Assembly (NCBI RefSeq): GCF_000485795.1
Contig: NZ_AXZL01000056.1
Coordinates: 1-64,000 of the forward strand
DNA length: 64,000 bases
Reading direction: 5' to 3'
Origin: Shewanella decolorationis S12
Lineage (GTDB): Bacteria > Pseudomonadota > Gammaproteobacteria > Enterobacterales > Shewanellaceae
Within the stretch, counting starts at the first letter, position 1, and every line of letters starts with the position of its first letter. Both the position numbers and the translations under genes were made by a program. Below are positions 1 through 9,601 of this stretch, piece after piece. A model generated the notes under the pieces. The model ran no database searches, was not told the DNA's origin, and saw only the letters and a program-made list of their open reading frames with translations.

Positions 1-1752
1 GTCGTTGGTGATAAAGTCACTGCTGGAGCTGCCGGTGTCTTCGGTGATGGCGGTGATGGCCACGGTGTTGCCGTCACCGTCTTGGTCAATCTGGGTGTCT
101 ACGCTGCCGTTATCGCTGGCTTTTCCTGTATTACCCGCTGGATCGGTGACTGAAGCCTCTGCAGTGTAGCCACCTTCAGCGATGGGGTTGGTCACATCAA
201 CTACATAAGTTCCATCTGGGTTAACCGTCGTTGTAAGAGTTTGTTGTGCTCCCGTACTGTCGGTAACAACGATAGTGATAGTACTACCTGGAGGAGCATC
301 GGTTGTACCCGTGATAGTGGGCGTTGTATCTTGCGTGTCATCGGGCGCACTCACAGTGATCACTGGACCTGTAGTGTCCAGAACTGCGGAATCACTGCCT
401 TCTGGCGAGGTGTTCCCTGCTGCATCTGTTATGGTTGCAACGACAGTGATTGTTTCACCTTCAGCAGGAGCTGGAAGCGTTAGATTAACAAATCCATTAT
501 CTATGTCCTCCTGCGTTAGGATGTAATCAACACCATTAACTGTGAGCGTATCTCCCGCATTCGCGCCAGTACCCTCCAAGCCAATAGTGACGTTTACTTC
601 GGTTGCTCCACCAAGTTCTTCATTACTGATGAAGCCGTCATTGTTAGTGTCTGTAATGATAGTGACACTAGGACCGCCATTTGCAACCGGAGTGATATTA
701 ATCGTTAATGTTGCGGTTGAACCAGTATTGGTGGTGTAAGTAATGACGGGTACTTGGCCATTCCAGAATTCGTTAGGTGTGAATGTGTAGGAACCGTCGG
801 CATTGATGACTAAGCTACCGCCTTCTAAAGTAACTGTGGTGCCAGCTGCAACCGTTTGACCGTTGACTGTAAAGCTGGTCACGGACAGTTCATTGTCCAC
901 ATCGCTATCGTTATCTAGCACGTTACCAGTTGCTACCGTATTTTCATCGACAGTATTTGTGTCGTTGGCAAGAACTGATGGGTCATCAACTGGAGTGATA
1001 TTAATGGTTAATGTCGCAGTTGAGCCAGTGTTGGTGGTGTAGGTAATAACAGGAACTTGACCGTTCCAGTTTTCATTTGGCGTGAAGGTGTAAGAGCCAT
1101 CGGCATTGATGACTAAGCTACCGCCTTCTAGAGTAACTGTTGAACCTGCCGCAAAACTTGTACCGTCAACACTAAAACTCACCACACTTAAAATTGTGTC
1201 AGCGTCAGTATCGTTATTGAGCACGTTACCTGTGGCTACTGTATCTTCATCAACGGTAATACTGTCGTTTGCTAATACTGAGGGAGAGTCTGTCGCAATA
1301 GATTGATCTGGCGTGTTACTAGCAATCGCTGCGAGTGTTTGTCCTGATGTGCTATAGCCGGATGTTGCAATCGCTTCGGCCCCATCGCGGGCAAGACTTA
1401 CGTAACCGGAATTACCATCACTGGCAGGGGCATTGCCTGCAGCGGTTTCAGGTAAGTTTTTCGTTGGGTCCTCACCTGAAGCAATAAGATCTTGTAATGC
1501 TTGGATTTCATCAGGTGTTGCTTCAGCGTTTGTTGGGGTAGCTGCTGTAATAGCTGGCGCTGCCTCGTTTGATAACTTAGTGCCATCATCAAAAGTGATT
1601 TCGTAAGTGGCATTTTCACCAATGTGGAGAACGGCACCCTTTGGGAGTTGTTCGCCATCCTTAGCGGGTTGTTTTGAACCATCAACTTCGATATTGATCT
1701 GCCCATTAACTAACTTGAGCAAACCTTTCTTTGATGTAATTACCGATCCCAT
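1..1752 (-). CDS. bpfA: BpfA/LapA-type giant biofilm adhesin, N-terminal 584 codons (continues past window edge)
   Basis: This is the start of a very large repetitive surface adhesin. The frame is open from the ATG at 1752 to the window edge. The start follows a GGGAG ribosome site seven bases away. Residues 1-150 form a LapA-like retention module and include TAAG at 103-106, the di-alanine site that LapG-type periplasmic proteases cut to release such adhesins when cyclic-di-GMP is low (known for Pseudomonas LapA and Shewanella BpfA). Two 101-residue VCBS/cadherin-like repeats follow (about 158-360), then Ig-like repeats rich in Asp and Thr. An EF-hand-like stretch (DTNNDGFISNEE) lies near residue 365. 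There is no classical signal peptide, as expected for type I secretion. The rest of the gene and its secretion genes would lie to the left. The family call is strong; the exact name bpfA is inferred from Shewanella context beside hemY. Confidence 0.88.
   Translation of the reverse strand, partial: MGSVITSKKGLLKLVNGQINIEVDGSKQPAKDGEQLPKGAVLHIGENATYEITFDDGTKLSNEAAPAITAATPTNAEATPDEIQALQDLIASGEDPTKNLPETAAGNAPASDGNSGYVSLARDGAEAIATSGYSTSGQTLAAIASNTPDQSIATDSPSVLANDSITVDEDTVATGNVLNNDTDADTILSVVSFSVDGTSFAAGSTVTLEGGSLVINADGSYTFTPNENWNGQVPVITYTTNTGSTATLTINITPVDDPSVLANDTNTVDENTVATGNVLDNDSDVDNELSVTSFTVNGQTVAAGTTVTLEGGSLVINADGSYTFTPNEFWNGQVPVITYTTNTGSTATLTINITPVANGGPSVTIITDTNNDGFISNEELGGATEVNVTIGLEGTGANAGDTLTVNGVDYILTQEDIDNGFVNLTLPAPAEGETITVVATITDAAGNTSPEGSDSAVLDTTGPVITVSAPDDTQDTTPTITGTTDAPPGSTITIVVTDSTGAQQTLTTTVNPDGTYVVDVTNPIAEGGYTAEASVTDPAGNTGKASDNGSVDTQIDQDGDGNTVAITAITEDTGSSSSDFITND
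676..1281 (-). repeat. two tandem 303-bp (101-residue) adhesin repeats
   Basis: Units 979-1281 and 676-978 each begin with the codons for SVLAND and run in phase at exactly 303 bp. Their second halves, ending in TLTINITPV, are nearly identical at protein level and very similar at DNA level. This is the typical expanding-repeat structure of RTX adhesins. Confidence 0.85.
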
Positions 1753-2179
1753 AATTAGCTCCCAACAGCCAAAGTGTGTTAATCCGAAGAAGCACAAATT
1801 CAACAAAAATGCAGAATTGTGATACAAGTGGTGAAATTTTAGCTGGGTAAGTAGCGCAAGTCAATTTTTTGACGCACCTAGATGGCTTGCTGTGACTGGG
1901 TTTTACTGGAGGAGAGACTGAATAATGTCGTTTATAAACCAAAAAACTAGATGTTGTATCTTAAATCACAAATGCAACTGTATCTAGTGTCATTGATTTC
2001 TATGTTTAAACATTTTTATAACAATTTGTGCTTGAAATAGATATTAAAGTTTTATGAATTGTTTGAGATGTGCAAGAGGTTGACCGCCAACTTCAGTTAT
2101 TAACCAATAAATTTGCTTAGGCAATACCTGCTCAACAAGCATTGTCGCAACCCGCTAATGGGGCTGCGACGGCAAAATA
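1753..2179. other. intergenic region between adhesin and hemY
   Basis: 427 bp with no convincing gene. It is AT-rich and holds the candidate adhesin promoter. Near 2144-2170, just past the hemY stop codon, it also holds an imperfect hairpin (GTCGCA paired with TGCGAC) without a U-tract. Short open frames here lack ribosome sites. Confidence 0.5.
1836..1864 (-). promoter_or_regulatory. candidate sigma-70 promoter of the bpfA-type adhesin
   Basis: On the minus strand, TTGACT (1864-1859) and TAAAAT (1841-1836) are separated by 17 bp, about 85 bp upstream of the adhesin ATG. The match to the consensus is good, but this is a prediction only. It implies a 5' leader of roughly 75 nt. Confidence 0.5.
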
Positions 2180-3346
2180 TTATAGGTTTACCGCTTGGCG
2201 ATAGCTTTGATTAGCATTGCCCTGTTCACCTAATTGCTCTTGAATGCGTGCTAGCGCAAGCCAAGAGTCTTTACTCGGGGCAAGGCGACACACATTCTGC
2301 CAGCAGGTTTTCGCTTCTTTCATGTCGCGGGTTTGTTGATACAGCAGTGCTAAGCATTTTTGGTAATCAGCATTATTCTCATGGGTGATTTCATGCTTGA
2401 GCAATTGCTTGCGGATCTCTTCGTCATGGGCGGTGACGATCTGTGGAATCACTTCTAACAGTGCTGACTCTGGCGAGCTACGTAGCTTTTTCGAGAGTAA
2501 TTTAAGCGCTTGGTCTTTACGATTAAAGCGGCATAAGCCCATGGCGTAAATCGCTAAAAACTCAGACTGGTTACGTTCATCGCGTGAAAGCCATTGCCAG
2601 CATTGCTCTAGGGCATCTTCCCCTTTAAGACTCGCCGCTTTTAATAGGGCGCAATGGGTTTCAACGCTGAGTGCAGTTAACTTTGCATCATCTAGAATTT
2701 GGCGTTTCTTCAATATTGGCAGCAATAGCTTAAGTGCTTCCCAGTCTTGTTGCGCGCGATATAACTCGAGGGCGAGTTTCAGCACTGGGGCTTTACTCTT
2801 ACTGGTTGGTGCTAACTTATCGAGTTCCGCTCTGGCTAAGGCTAATTCACCTTGTTTGAGTAAATAACGGGTACGAGTGGTTGCTACCGCATTGGCCGTC
2901 ATAGGTTGGGCTTCTGCGCGGGCAAGATATTGATCTCGCTCTGCAATTTTATTTTGGTGTTGCGCGGCGCGTGCTGCGGCTAACAAATTTAATGCTGGCA
3001 ATTCACCGTTGTCGGCCCCTTTAATCATGGCGCGCTCTGCCGCAGGCCAATCTTCTTCGGCAATGGCAAGTGCGCCGATGAGGGTGTGTTTTTTGGCGGA
3101 GCGGCGACGCCAATGCTGCGGGATAAAACGGCTACGTAGCAGCAGATTAATCACAGTGATCACTAGCCATTCCAGCACTTGGAATAGGGCATAGAACACG
3201 ATTAACATGATGATGCCAAAAACTAAACTGGTCTCAAGCTGATAATCGCCAGCGGCAATATACACATAGCCAGTATTGCCAACAATCCAAGGGCTAATAC
3301 ACAAACCTATTAATATGAACCCAAGAAATATCAATGCTTTAATCAT
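2180..3346 (-). CDS. hemY: HemY-like TPR membrane protein of the hem operon
   Basis: A 388-residue protein with two N-terminal membrane segments (about 1-22 and 38-65) followed by a soluble, helical, TPR-like domain. It matches the HemY_N family (E. coli HemY), which despite its name is not protoporphyrinogen oxidase. Its exact biochemical role is unclear; a scaffold role for heme-synthesis enzymes at the membrane has been proposed. It overlaps the end of hemX by 4 bp (ATGA), so the two are translationally coupled. It is the last gene of a hemC-hemD-hemX-hemY operon. Length and topology are normal for the family. Confidence 0.9.
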   Translation of the reverse strand: MIKALIFLGFILIGLCISPWIVGNTGYVYIAAGDYQLETSLVFGIIMLIVFYALFQVLEWLVITVINLLLRSRFIPQHWRRRSAKKHTLIGALAIAEEDWPAAERAMIKGADNGELPALNLLAAARAAQHQNKIAERDQYLARAEAQPMTANAVATTRTRYLLKQGELALARAELDKLAPTSKSKAPVLKLALELYRAQQDWEALKLLLPILKKRQILDDAKLTALSVETHCALLKAASLKGEDALEQCWQWLSRDERNQSEFLAIYAMGLCRFNRKDQALKLLSKKLRSSPESALLEVIPQIVTAHDEEIRKQLLKHEITHENNADYQKCLALLYQQTRDMKEAKTCWQNVCRLAPSKDSWLALARIQEQLGEQGNANQSYRQAVNL

Positions 3347-4572
3347 AGCTGTGGTTCCTCTGAAGAGGTGAGCTCACCATAGCTGGTTAACTGTAATAAC
3401 AGCGGCTTAGCGGCAAAGGATTTCAGGGTGATCGGGTCAAGCTCGAGTGTTGCCAACTTGTCGATTTCGGCAATCGCTTCACTAGTTTGATGGGCTTGAA
3501 CATCAAAATAGGTTTGGATCCACTGGCGCGCCATCATCAGTGATTGATGATAAGCGGCTCTATCATAGCGATAGAGTGCCAGTTGTGATTGCAGCAGTTT
3601 ATGGCGGATATTCTCAACCAGATACCATTGTTGCTCTGGCGCGAGCAGGGCTGGCGCATCGGCGGTGCGATGGCGAATGGTAATAAAATCTTGGGTCAAC
3701 GCCTTCCAAGTTTTACTTAGATTGCTTTGCCAATCATTCAGATCGCCAGAAATGGCCGTATCTTCCGGTGTACTTGAGGCGTTGTCGGCGCGGTTAAGTG
3801 GTAATTTGTCGAGTTGATCGATTAAGGCATTGAGTGCTAGTACACCACCTTCAATATCCACACTCTTAATATTGGTAGTCGCCGCAATATCCTTGGCCAG
3901 CGCCTTACGGATTGGCAGTAATGCGGGGTTGTTCATCGCGGCAATGGTTTCGTCGGCTGACTTTAATAAGTCGGTCGCTGTGCGCGGATCTTTTTCGAGC
4001 CAAAGTTTACGACCCGCCATGTTCACCAAATATTCGGCTTCCGAGGCCATCCAGTGGGTTGGGCTACGTTGGGCCAGCTTATTTAATCTGTCCTGCAACT
4101 GGCTTTGGTCTGTGGCGAGTTTCGACAATTCTTGGAAGGTTTTGGCATCGGACAGTTGTTGTTGCTCAAGCTGTGCAATGCGCTGATTCGGGACGAGTAA
4201 AGCCTGCTGTAACTGATCTTGCAGGGCTAGATTTTTTGTCTCTTGCAATTGAAGCTGTTGCTGCATTTGTTGATACAGCAAATAGCCGCCACCTATGGTG
4301 CAAACGGTTAAGCCTAAGGCCAGTAACACACCGAAACGAATCGCCCAGGAGCTGCGATTCACTTGCAACACTTGGCGAGCCGCTTGAGTCGATTCGGGTT
4401 TGCTGGCTTGCGGCTTAGTATCGGCAGGTTTAACGGCTTTATCTTCGAGTTGATTGGCCTGGGGTTCAGAAGCTTGGGTCTGTGGCGCAGCGTCATCGGT
4501 ATTGACCGACGGAGCGAGAACTGGGGTAGCCTGTGACTCTGGGCTTTGGGCGTCGTGCTTGTTGTTATCCAT
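3343..4572 (-). CDS. hemX: HemX, uroporphyrinogen-III C-methyltransferase-like membrane protein
   Basis: A 409-residue protein. It starts with a low-complexity Pro/Ala/Gln-rich cytoplasmic segment (about 1-75), then one membrane helix (about 80-105), a Gln-rich coiled coil (about 105-160) and a helical periplasmic domain. This is the usual HemX (DUF513) layout. The family is often annotated as a methyltransferase because of its operon position, but no SAM-binding motif is visible, so enzymatic function is doubtful. AAGGAC lies upstream of the ATG. It sits 60 bp after hemD and overlaps hemY. Confidence 0.9.
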   Translation of the reverse strand: MDNNKHDAQSPESQATPVLAPSVNTDDAAPQTQASEPQANQLEDKAVKPADTKPQASKPESTQAARQVLQVNRSSWAIRFGVLLALGLTVCTIGGGYLLYQQMQQQLQLQETKNLALQDQLQQALLVPNQRIAQLEQQQLSDAKTFQELSKLATDQSQLQDRLNKLAQRSPTHWMASEAEYLVNMAGRKLWLEKDPRTATDLLKSADETIAAMNNPALLPIRKALAKDIAATTNIKSVDIEGGVLALNALIDQLDKLPLNRADNASSTPEDTAISGDLNDWQSNLSKTWKALTQDFITIRHRTADAPALLAPEQQWYLVENIRHKLLQSQLALYRYDRAAYHQSLMMARQWIQTYFDVQAHQTSEAIAEIDKLATLELDPITLKSFAAKPLLLQLTSYGELTSSEEPQL

Positions 4573-4632
4573 TTAACAGTCCTTAAAATCATGCTACTGC
4601 CGAAATTCGAGTAAAATCGGGCTAAATAGCAC

Positions 4633-5373
4633 TTAGAGTTTAAGGGCGTTTAGCACGGCTTTGCTGTTGGCGGCATTGGCATTGGTGACTTGGGCTATAC
4701 CAAAGGCATGAGCTTGAGCTTCTACTCGGTTACTGGGGACTATGATATGACATGAGCGCAGCCATGCAAATAACTCTTTTGGCACTAGATTAATCAGATT
4801 ATCCAGTACTGCACCACTCGTTACGACGATAGTATCTATCCCTAAGTCACGCCAGTGTTGGCTAACCGCAGCGCCATCGAGTGGCGGGCAAGCGCGTTGA
4901 TAGACTTCCCAATAGCGTACCTTTGCACCTCTGGCGCTCAGTTGCTCGGCGAGGGCTTCACGACCACCGACACCACGAATGATAGTGATATGTTTGCCTT
5001 GGATATGTTGCAGTGCAGGCAATGTCAGCAAGCCTTCTGTTTGCTGGCAATCATCTGGTGCTTCGAGAGCCTCAATTCCCTTCTCTTGCAGCGCTTCCCA
5101 AGTTGCATGACCTACGGCGAAATAATGCACGTTTGGCCAGTCTTTAACTTGGGCTGTATCGACTTTAAACGCAGCATCAGCAAAGCTCACCGCATTGGCG
5201 CTGATGCAGATAACCATATCGACATTAGCGAGTGGATGCGAAGTGTCTGGGGGCAGAGGAGGCGTGGCCTCGACACAGAGGAGTGGGGTAACGCAGTGGT
5301 CGATACCTTTTTCAGTTAAGGCATCGACCATTGACTGATTGCGCCCCTCGGGGCGCGTCAGTAAGACTTTCAT
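4633..5373 (-). CDS. hemD: uroporphyrinogen-III synthase
   Basis: A 246-residue cytosolic enzyme that cyclises hydroxymethylbilane to uroporphyrinogen III, the step after HemC. It has the typical two-domain HemD fold: the start MKVLLTRPEGRN, a central linker with GVGGREALAEQL, and a VTSGAVLDNL stretch in the second half. HemD proteins diverge strongly, so the position 4 bp after hemC is good support. Length is normal. Confidence 0.93.
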   Translation of the reverse strand: MKVLLTRPEGRNQSMVDALTEKGIDHCVTPLLCVEATPPLPPDTSHPLANVDMVICISANAVSFADAAFKVDTAQVKDWPNVHYFAVGHATWEALQEKGIEALEAPDDCQQTEGLLTLPALQHIQGKHITIIRGVGGREALAEQLSARGAKVRYWEVYQRACPPLDGAAVSQHWRDLGIDTIVVTSGAVLDNLINLVPKELFAWLRSCHIIVPSNRVEAQAHAFGIAQVTNANAANSKAVLNALKL

Positions 5374-5377
5374 CGTC

Positions 5378-6310
5378 TTAGGCTTTTGCGTAAACAGCGT
5401 CGAGGATGCTTTTGGCGCCTTTACTCAGCAGTTCTTCTGCAAGGGCGACACCGAGTTGCGTGGCTTCGGTCTTTGGACCTGTGATCACGCCTTCGATGAT
5501 TTGGCTACCATCGGGATTACCCACGAGGCCGCGCAGTGTCATCTCATCGCCGTTTATTTCGGCAAAGGCACCAATAGGTACTTGGCAGCCACCCTCGAGG
5601 CGAGTATTCATGGCGCGCTCGGCGATCACGCGGTAGCGAGTCTCTAAGTGCTCTAAAGGTGCTAAAAGCGCTTTTACGCGTGCATCGTTAGTGCGGCACT
5701 CGATACCAACAGCGCCTTGACCGTTGGCGGGTAAAGATTCTTCCGCAGAGATAAAGCTGGCAATACGCTCTGATAACTTCAGGCGAATTAAACCTGCCGC
5801 AGCTAGGATAATCGCATCGTATTCGCCGTTATCGAGTTTCGCGAGGCGGGTGCCGACGTTGCCGCGCAGATCTTTGATAATCAGGTCTGGACGTGAGGCG
5901 CGTAGCTGGCACTGACGACGTAGGCTTGAGGTGCCGACTGTTGCACCAAGTGGCAGCTCACTGATTGACTTATACAGGTTAGACACAAAGGCATCACGCG
6001 GATCTTCGCGTTCACAAATCACTTCCAGCCCTAAGCCTTCGGGGAAATCCACTGGCACGTCTTTCATTGAGTGCACTGCGATATCGGCTTGATCTTCCAG
6101 CATGGCGACTTCGAGTTCTTTTACAAACAAGCCTTTACCACCAACCTTTGCTAAGGGAGTGTCTAAGATAACATCGCCCTTGGTGCTCATTGGCAATAGT
6201 TCCACCACGATACCTGGGTGAACGCGTTCTAATTCTGCTTTAACAAATTCAGCTTGCCACATGGCTAGCGGACTCTTGCGGGTAGCGATACGTATGCGGT
6301 TTTCAGACAT
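5378..6310 (-). CDS. hemC: porphobilinogen deaminase (hydroxymethylbilane synthase)
   Basis: A 310-residue enzyme that joins four porphobilinogen molecules into hydroxymethylbilane. Visible marks are the N-terminal [15 protein letters not shown] motif, AVHSMKDVP, the GTSSLRRQ region, and [12 protein letters not shown], where the cysteine (about residue 242) carries the dipyrromethane cofactor. It is the first gene of the hemCDXY operon and is divergent from cyaA across a 187-bp shared promoter region, the same arrangement as in E. coli. Confidence 0.97.
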   Translation of the reverse strand: MSENRIRIATRKSPLAMWQAEFVKAELERVHPGIVVELLPMSTKGDVILDTPLAKVGGKGLFVKELEVAMLEDQADIAVHSMKDVPVDFPEGLGLEVICEREDPRDAFVSNLYKSISELPLGATVGTSSLRRQCQLRASRPDLIIKDLRGNVGTRLAKLDNGEYDAIILAAAGLIRLKLSERIASFISAEESLPANGQGAVGIECRTNDARVKALLAPLEHLETRYRVIAERAMNTRLEGGCQVPIGAFAEINGDEMTLRGLVGNPDGSQIIEGVITGPKTEATQLGVALAEELLSKGAKSILDAVYAKA

Positions 6311-6420
6311 GCCTAGTTTCCATCCGAGATCTTAGTTGCGCCAATGCTAACATTGGCTATTCGCGAATGTAAGGAAGCCGTATCGATTCTTTGAAGTCGG
6401 CGGTGTTCTAAATAACATAA

Positions 6421-6442
6421 AAATGTGATGGATATCTCATTT
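6421..6442. promoter_or_regulatory. predicted CRP-cAMP site overlapping the cyaA promoter
   Basis: These 22 bases match the symmetrical CRP consensus at 18 positions (AAATGTGA left half, TCTCATTT right half). The site ends on the candidate cyaA -35 (TTAGTT, 6441-6446), with a 17-bp spacer to a -10-like TGTTAA (6464-6469). A CRP site over the promoter of adenylate cyclase fits the known feedback repression of E. coli cyaA; here it is inferred from sequence only. Confidence 0.6.
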
Positions 6443-6497
6443 AGTTGCTCCGCTTTGCAAAAGTGTTAACATGAGCACACTTCTCAATTGTGCTTAA

Positions 6498-8927
6498 GTG
6501 TCGTGTTCTAGGATGGATCAGCAAGGTCAATTTCCTGATATCGCAGAAAGACTTAATCAAGTTCGTATTGCACGAGCTTTGGCTTTGCTTTCGCCGCTGC
6601 AAAAGCATTTGTTCCGTTTAATCCCCTTTCTTATTCAGCAGAATAGCGTTCAGTATCCTGGCTTTGTCGATGTCAATACGCCGTGTGGGATCCAAGGTTA
6701 TTGTCCTGACTCAGTTGAGGCACAGGCCTGTGATGTATTTAAGCTCCCCTTTATTGCCAGCGAGGTTGAAAATCCAGCCTTTGAAGGCGTTTATGCCATG
6801 GGCAGCACTGCAAGCTTTGGTCAAAATGCTAAGAGCGATGTGGATGTGTGGTTAGTGCACAACGCGCAGTTATGTGATGACGACTTAGCCTTAATCAAAT
6901 TAAAAACTGAGCGTTTAACTGCCTGGTTTGCCGAGTATCAATTTGAGGTGAATTTTTATTTAGTTCACCCACTGCAATTTTGTGGGGATATGGCGCAGCG
7001 TTCGGGCTGCCAATCGTCGATGGCCCATGAGCACAGTGGTAGTACTCAGCACTGGTTATTGCTTGAGGAGTTTTACCGTAGCCAAATTCGATTGGCGGGC
7101 AAAACCGTTGCATGGTGGCCGGATGCCAAGCTCAATCCTGAGCTGTTATACCTGGGCAATGTGCATGAGTTACCAGCAAGTGAGTACTTTGGAGCTTCGC
7201 TTTGGCAGCTCTATAAAGGCCTTAATAAGCCCCATAAGGCGTTGATAAAAATACTGCTACTTGAGGCCTATGCGAGTGAATATCCCCATTCGCAACTCTT
7301 GTGCGACAGGTTATGGCAAAAGACCTTAGGGGGAGATTTCTCAGCCTCTAACGATGCCTACTACGCGATTTATGAGGTTATTGAGGCTTACCTATTAAAG
7401 CAAAATGATAGTCGCCGACTCGAGATTGTACGTCGCTGTTTTTATCTCAAATGCGGTGTGTTTTTGAGTGTGGAGGCTCAGGGTAAAGATTGGCGTTATG
7501 CCAAAATGCAAAAGCTGGTGCAGGAGTGGCAGTGGCCCGACAGTTTGATCACTACCTTAGATGATTGCGAGCATTGGCATAGTGGCCAGCTCAATTGGTT
7601 TAATGAGCAACTCAATGAATTACTGCTGGCGAGTTACCAAACCTTACTGCGTTTCGCCTCGACCCATGAGTTAAACGAGGGACTCAGGATTGAAGAGTTG
7701 GGGATGCTTACTCGCAAACTGCACACTTACTTCAGCCAAGATGAAGACCAAATCGCTAAGTTGAATTTACTCTGGAGCCGCTCGGTTGCCGAATCTGAAG
7801 TGACCATGGTGTCTAGTGCCAAGGAAAATCTGTATTACCTCTATCGTCAGGGACCAATTCCCCGCAATCTTTTAGGTGAATCAGCTATTTGTAAAGGGAA
7901 AAGTCCTTCGTCGTTAATGATCTGGGCCTGTTTAAATGGGGTCTCGACCTTGGAAACCAAATGGTATGAATTTGGTCAGGGCAAAGCCAAATCTAGCCGT
8001 TTGACAGAAGCCTCAAGGCGACTGCTTAATTTTATTGACCATGATTGGCGAGTGTCGAAACTCGATTTATGTCAGCCCTGGCATTTTAGAAAGCTTATTT
8101 TTGTCCTTAATCTCGACTGTGATCCTACCGTCAATTGGCATGGGCAAGAGATGATGGTCGATGTGATGAATGCCAACGTGTTTTCATTGGGCCGTAAGCA
8201 GGAAAATATGCTCGGCGCCCTCGATGCTATCTGCCTCAATAGTTGGGCAGAGTGGCAATGCCACCGTTTTGAGGGCGAAACTGCGGTGTTGCAGGCGCTA
8301 TCGTTTGTCACGCCGGGATTAAGACGAGCAACCCATCCCGTTGATATGGATGTGATTAGCTGCTCGCAAAAACTTAGGCCACAACTTAAGTTAGCGGTGA
8401 AAAACCTGCTGAAACAAACCGTGCGCCTCTGTCAACAAGTGCAGCAATCGAGCACCTTAGTGCAGCCGCTGCAAATCAGTCATACCCGTTATGGGATTTT
8501 CTTTAATCCATTAGGCATGGCGTATCAGGACTTGAGCGATGCCAAATCTTTCTATCAGCAGCTGTCACGCAGTCATTTGGTGCAATTACCTCGGCCTGAG
8601 TTGGGCGACGATCCCTTTTCGAGTATGCCGAAAATTATTCAGAACTTTGCGGCTAAGGGCGCGATTCAATATTTTCTGCGCCAACGCGCTGACAGCCTAG
8701 ATGTGTTTATTCTCGATGAGGAAAATCAGTTAAGCCATTATGTGCAGTCTGGTTCGGATATGAGCGAACTGGTTAACAAGGTGAGTCATCACTATGTGTT
8801 TGATGAATTTTATGCATCAAAAGCACGCTTTAATATTCCGCAGTTTTTCCAGCTGGTGCGGGTGGCCGGCGAGTTGACCGTGATGCCTTTTGGGGTGGAT
8901 ATCAATAATGCCAATGTGGAGTTTTAA
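6498..8927 (+). CDS. cyaA: class I adenylate cyclase
   Basis: An enterobacterial-type (class I) adenylate cyclase of about 805 residues that makes cAMP for CRP. The N-terminal catalytic half has the nucleotidyltransferase signature GSTASFGQNAKSDVDVW near residues 100-116, with the metal-binding Asp pair in SDVDVW. The C-terminal half is the glucose-responsive regulatory region. The frame opens with GTG at 6498, but an ATG five codons later (6513, MDQQGQF) is equally likely; neither has a strong ribosome site. Divergent from hemC. The predicted CRP site just upstream suggests autoregulation. Confidence 0.95.
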   Translation: MSCSRMDQQGQFPDIAERLNQVRIARALALLSPLQKHLFRLIPFLIQQNSVQYPGFVDVNTPCGIQGYCPDSVEAQACDVFKLPFIASEVENPAFEGVYAMGSTASFGQNAKSDVDVWLVHNAQLCDDDLALIKLKTERLTAWFAEYQFEVNFYLVHPLQFCGDMAQRSGCQSSMAHEHSGSTQHWLLLEEFYRSQIRLAGKTVAWWPDAKLNPELLYLGNVHELPASEYFGASLWQLYKGLNKPHKALIKILLLEAYASEYPHSQLLCDRLWQKTLGGDFSASNDAYYAIYEVIEAYLLKQNDSRRLEIVRRCFYLKCGVFLSVEAQGKDWRYAKMQKLVQEWQWPDSLITTLDDCEHWHSGQLNWFNEQLNELLLASYQTLLRFASTHELNEGLRIEELGMLTRKLHTYFSQDEDQIAKLNLLWSRSVAESEVTMVSSAKENLYYLYRQGPIPRNLLGESAICKGKSPSSLMIWACLNGVSTLETKWYEFGQGKAKSSRLTEASRRLLNFIDHDWRVSKLDLCQPWHFRKLIFVLNLDCDPTVNWHGQEMMVDVMNANVFSLGRKQENMLGALDAICLNSWAEWQCHRFEGETAVLQALSFVTPGLRRATHPVDMDVISCSQKLRPQLKLAVKNLLKQTVRLCQQVQQSSTLVQPLQISHTRYGIFFNPLGMAYQDLSDAKSFYQQLSRSHLVQLPRPELGDDPFSSMPKIIQNFAAKGAIQYFLRQRADSLDVFILDEENQLSHYVQSGSDMSELVNKVSHHYVFDEFYASKARFNIPQFFQLVRVAGELTVMPFGVDINNANVEF

Positions 8928-8967
8928 GCGGGAATCATTTCCCGCTTAGCAATGTCATATCCGCCTA

Positions 8968-9297
8968 TTATAGGCTCAATGCGATACCGCTCTGGCGAAG
9001 GATGGAGTCCTGCACAAAGGGCATAAACTCGCCACCATTACGACCATCAATCCATTTACCATCAACAAAACCAAAGTGATAGCCACCGAAACGGGTCGCA
9101 ACCCAGATTTCATGTAAAGGCTCTTGTTTGTTGATGACGATTTTCGAACCATCGACAAATTCCAGCTGTAACACGTTACCGCTGGCATCGATATCCACAT
9201 CGGCGTCTTGTTGATCAATTGCGGTTTCGATAGCGGTCTCTATCGCTTGGAACATGTCATCGGCGAGCTGGTGAAATTCTGTATCTGTCATGGCCAT
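8968..9297 (-). CDS. cyaY: frataxin-like iron-binding protein CyaY
   Basis: A 109-residue frataxin. The acidic first helix ([14 protein letters not shown]) and the beta-sheet core with [13 protein letters not shown] and GGYHFGF are clear. Frataxins bind iron and modulate the IscS/IscU iron-sulfur assembly machine in the cytosol. It faces cyaA tail to tail and is divergent from lptM. A second Met lies two codons in and could be the start. Confidence 0.95.
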   Translation of the reverse strand: MAMTDTEFHQLADDMFQAIETAIETAIDQQDADVDIDASGNVLQLEFVDGSKIVINKQEPLHEIWVATRFGGYHFGFVDGKWIDGRNGGEFMPFVQDSILRQSGIALSL

Positions 9298-9364
9298 GCA
9301 TTTCTGTCCTTTGCTTTCGTCAAGATGGGTGCGATTATAAGGCTATTAGTCACCAGATGCACAG

Positions 9365-9559
9365 ATGTTGAGAAAAATGAGACTGTTTTTATTGTTATTG
9401 CTTGGTAGCCTATTCATTACAGCATGCGGTCAAAAAGGCCCCCTGTATAAATCCTCTCCCGCAGAGGTGACTCAGTCTAAAAAAGTCAAGGCGCCTGAGA
9501 GAGAAGCAACCCCTGCTAATCCGGCGGAGCCTCAAGCTGAAACTGAAATAACACAATAA
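9365..9559 (+). CDS. lptM: small lipoprotein LptM (YifL family)
   Basis: A 64-residue lipoprotein. A short hydrophobic signal peptide ends in the lipobox LFITAC, and the mature protein begins CGQKGPLY, the hallmark of this family. LptM helps mature the LptDE lipopolysaccharide translocon in E. coli. The tail is rich in Pro, Ala and Glu. It lies 42 bp upstream of lysA, as in many gammaproteobacteria. An internal ATG at codon 5 is an alternative start. Confidence 0.9.
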   Translation: MLRKMRLFLLLLLGSLFITACGQKGPLYKSSPAEVTQSKKVKAPEREATPANPAEPQAETEITQ

Positions 9560-9601
9560 TAATCAGCATAATTACAACAAAGCGCAGTAAGGAATCGGAC
9601 A

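Noticed and set aside
6471-6497. Nine-codon leader-like ORF directly before the GTG of cyaA
   Set aside because: No ribosome site, no regulatory amino-acid run and no attenuator hairpin.
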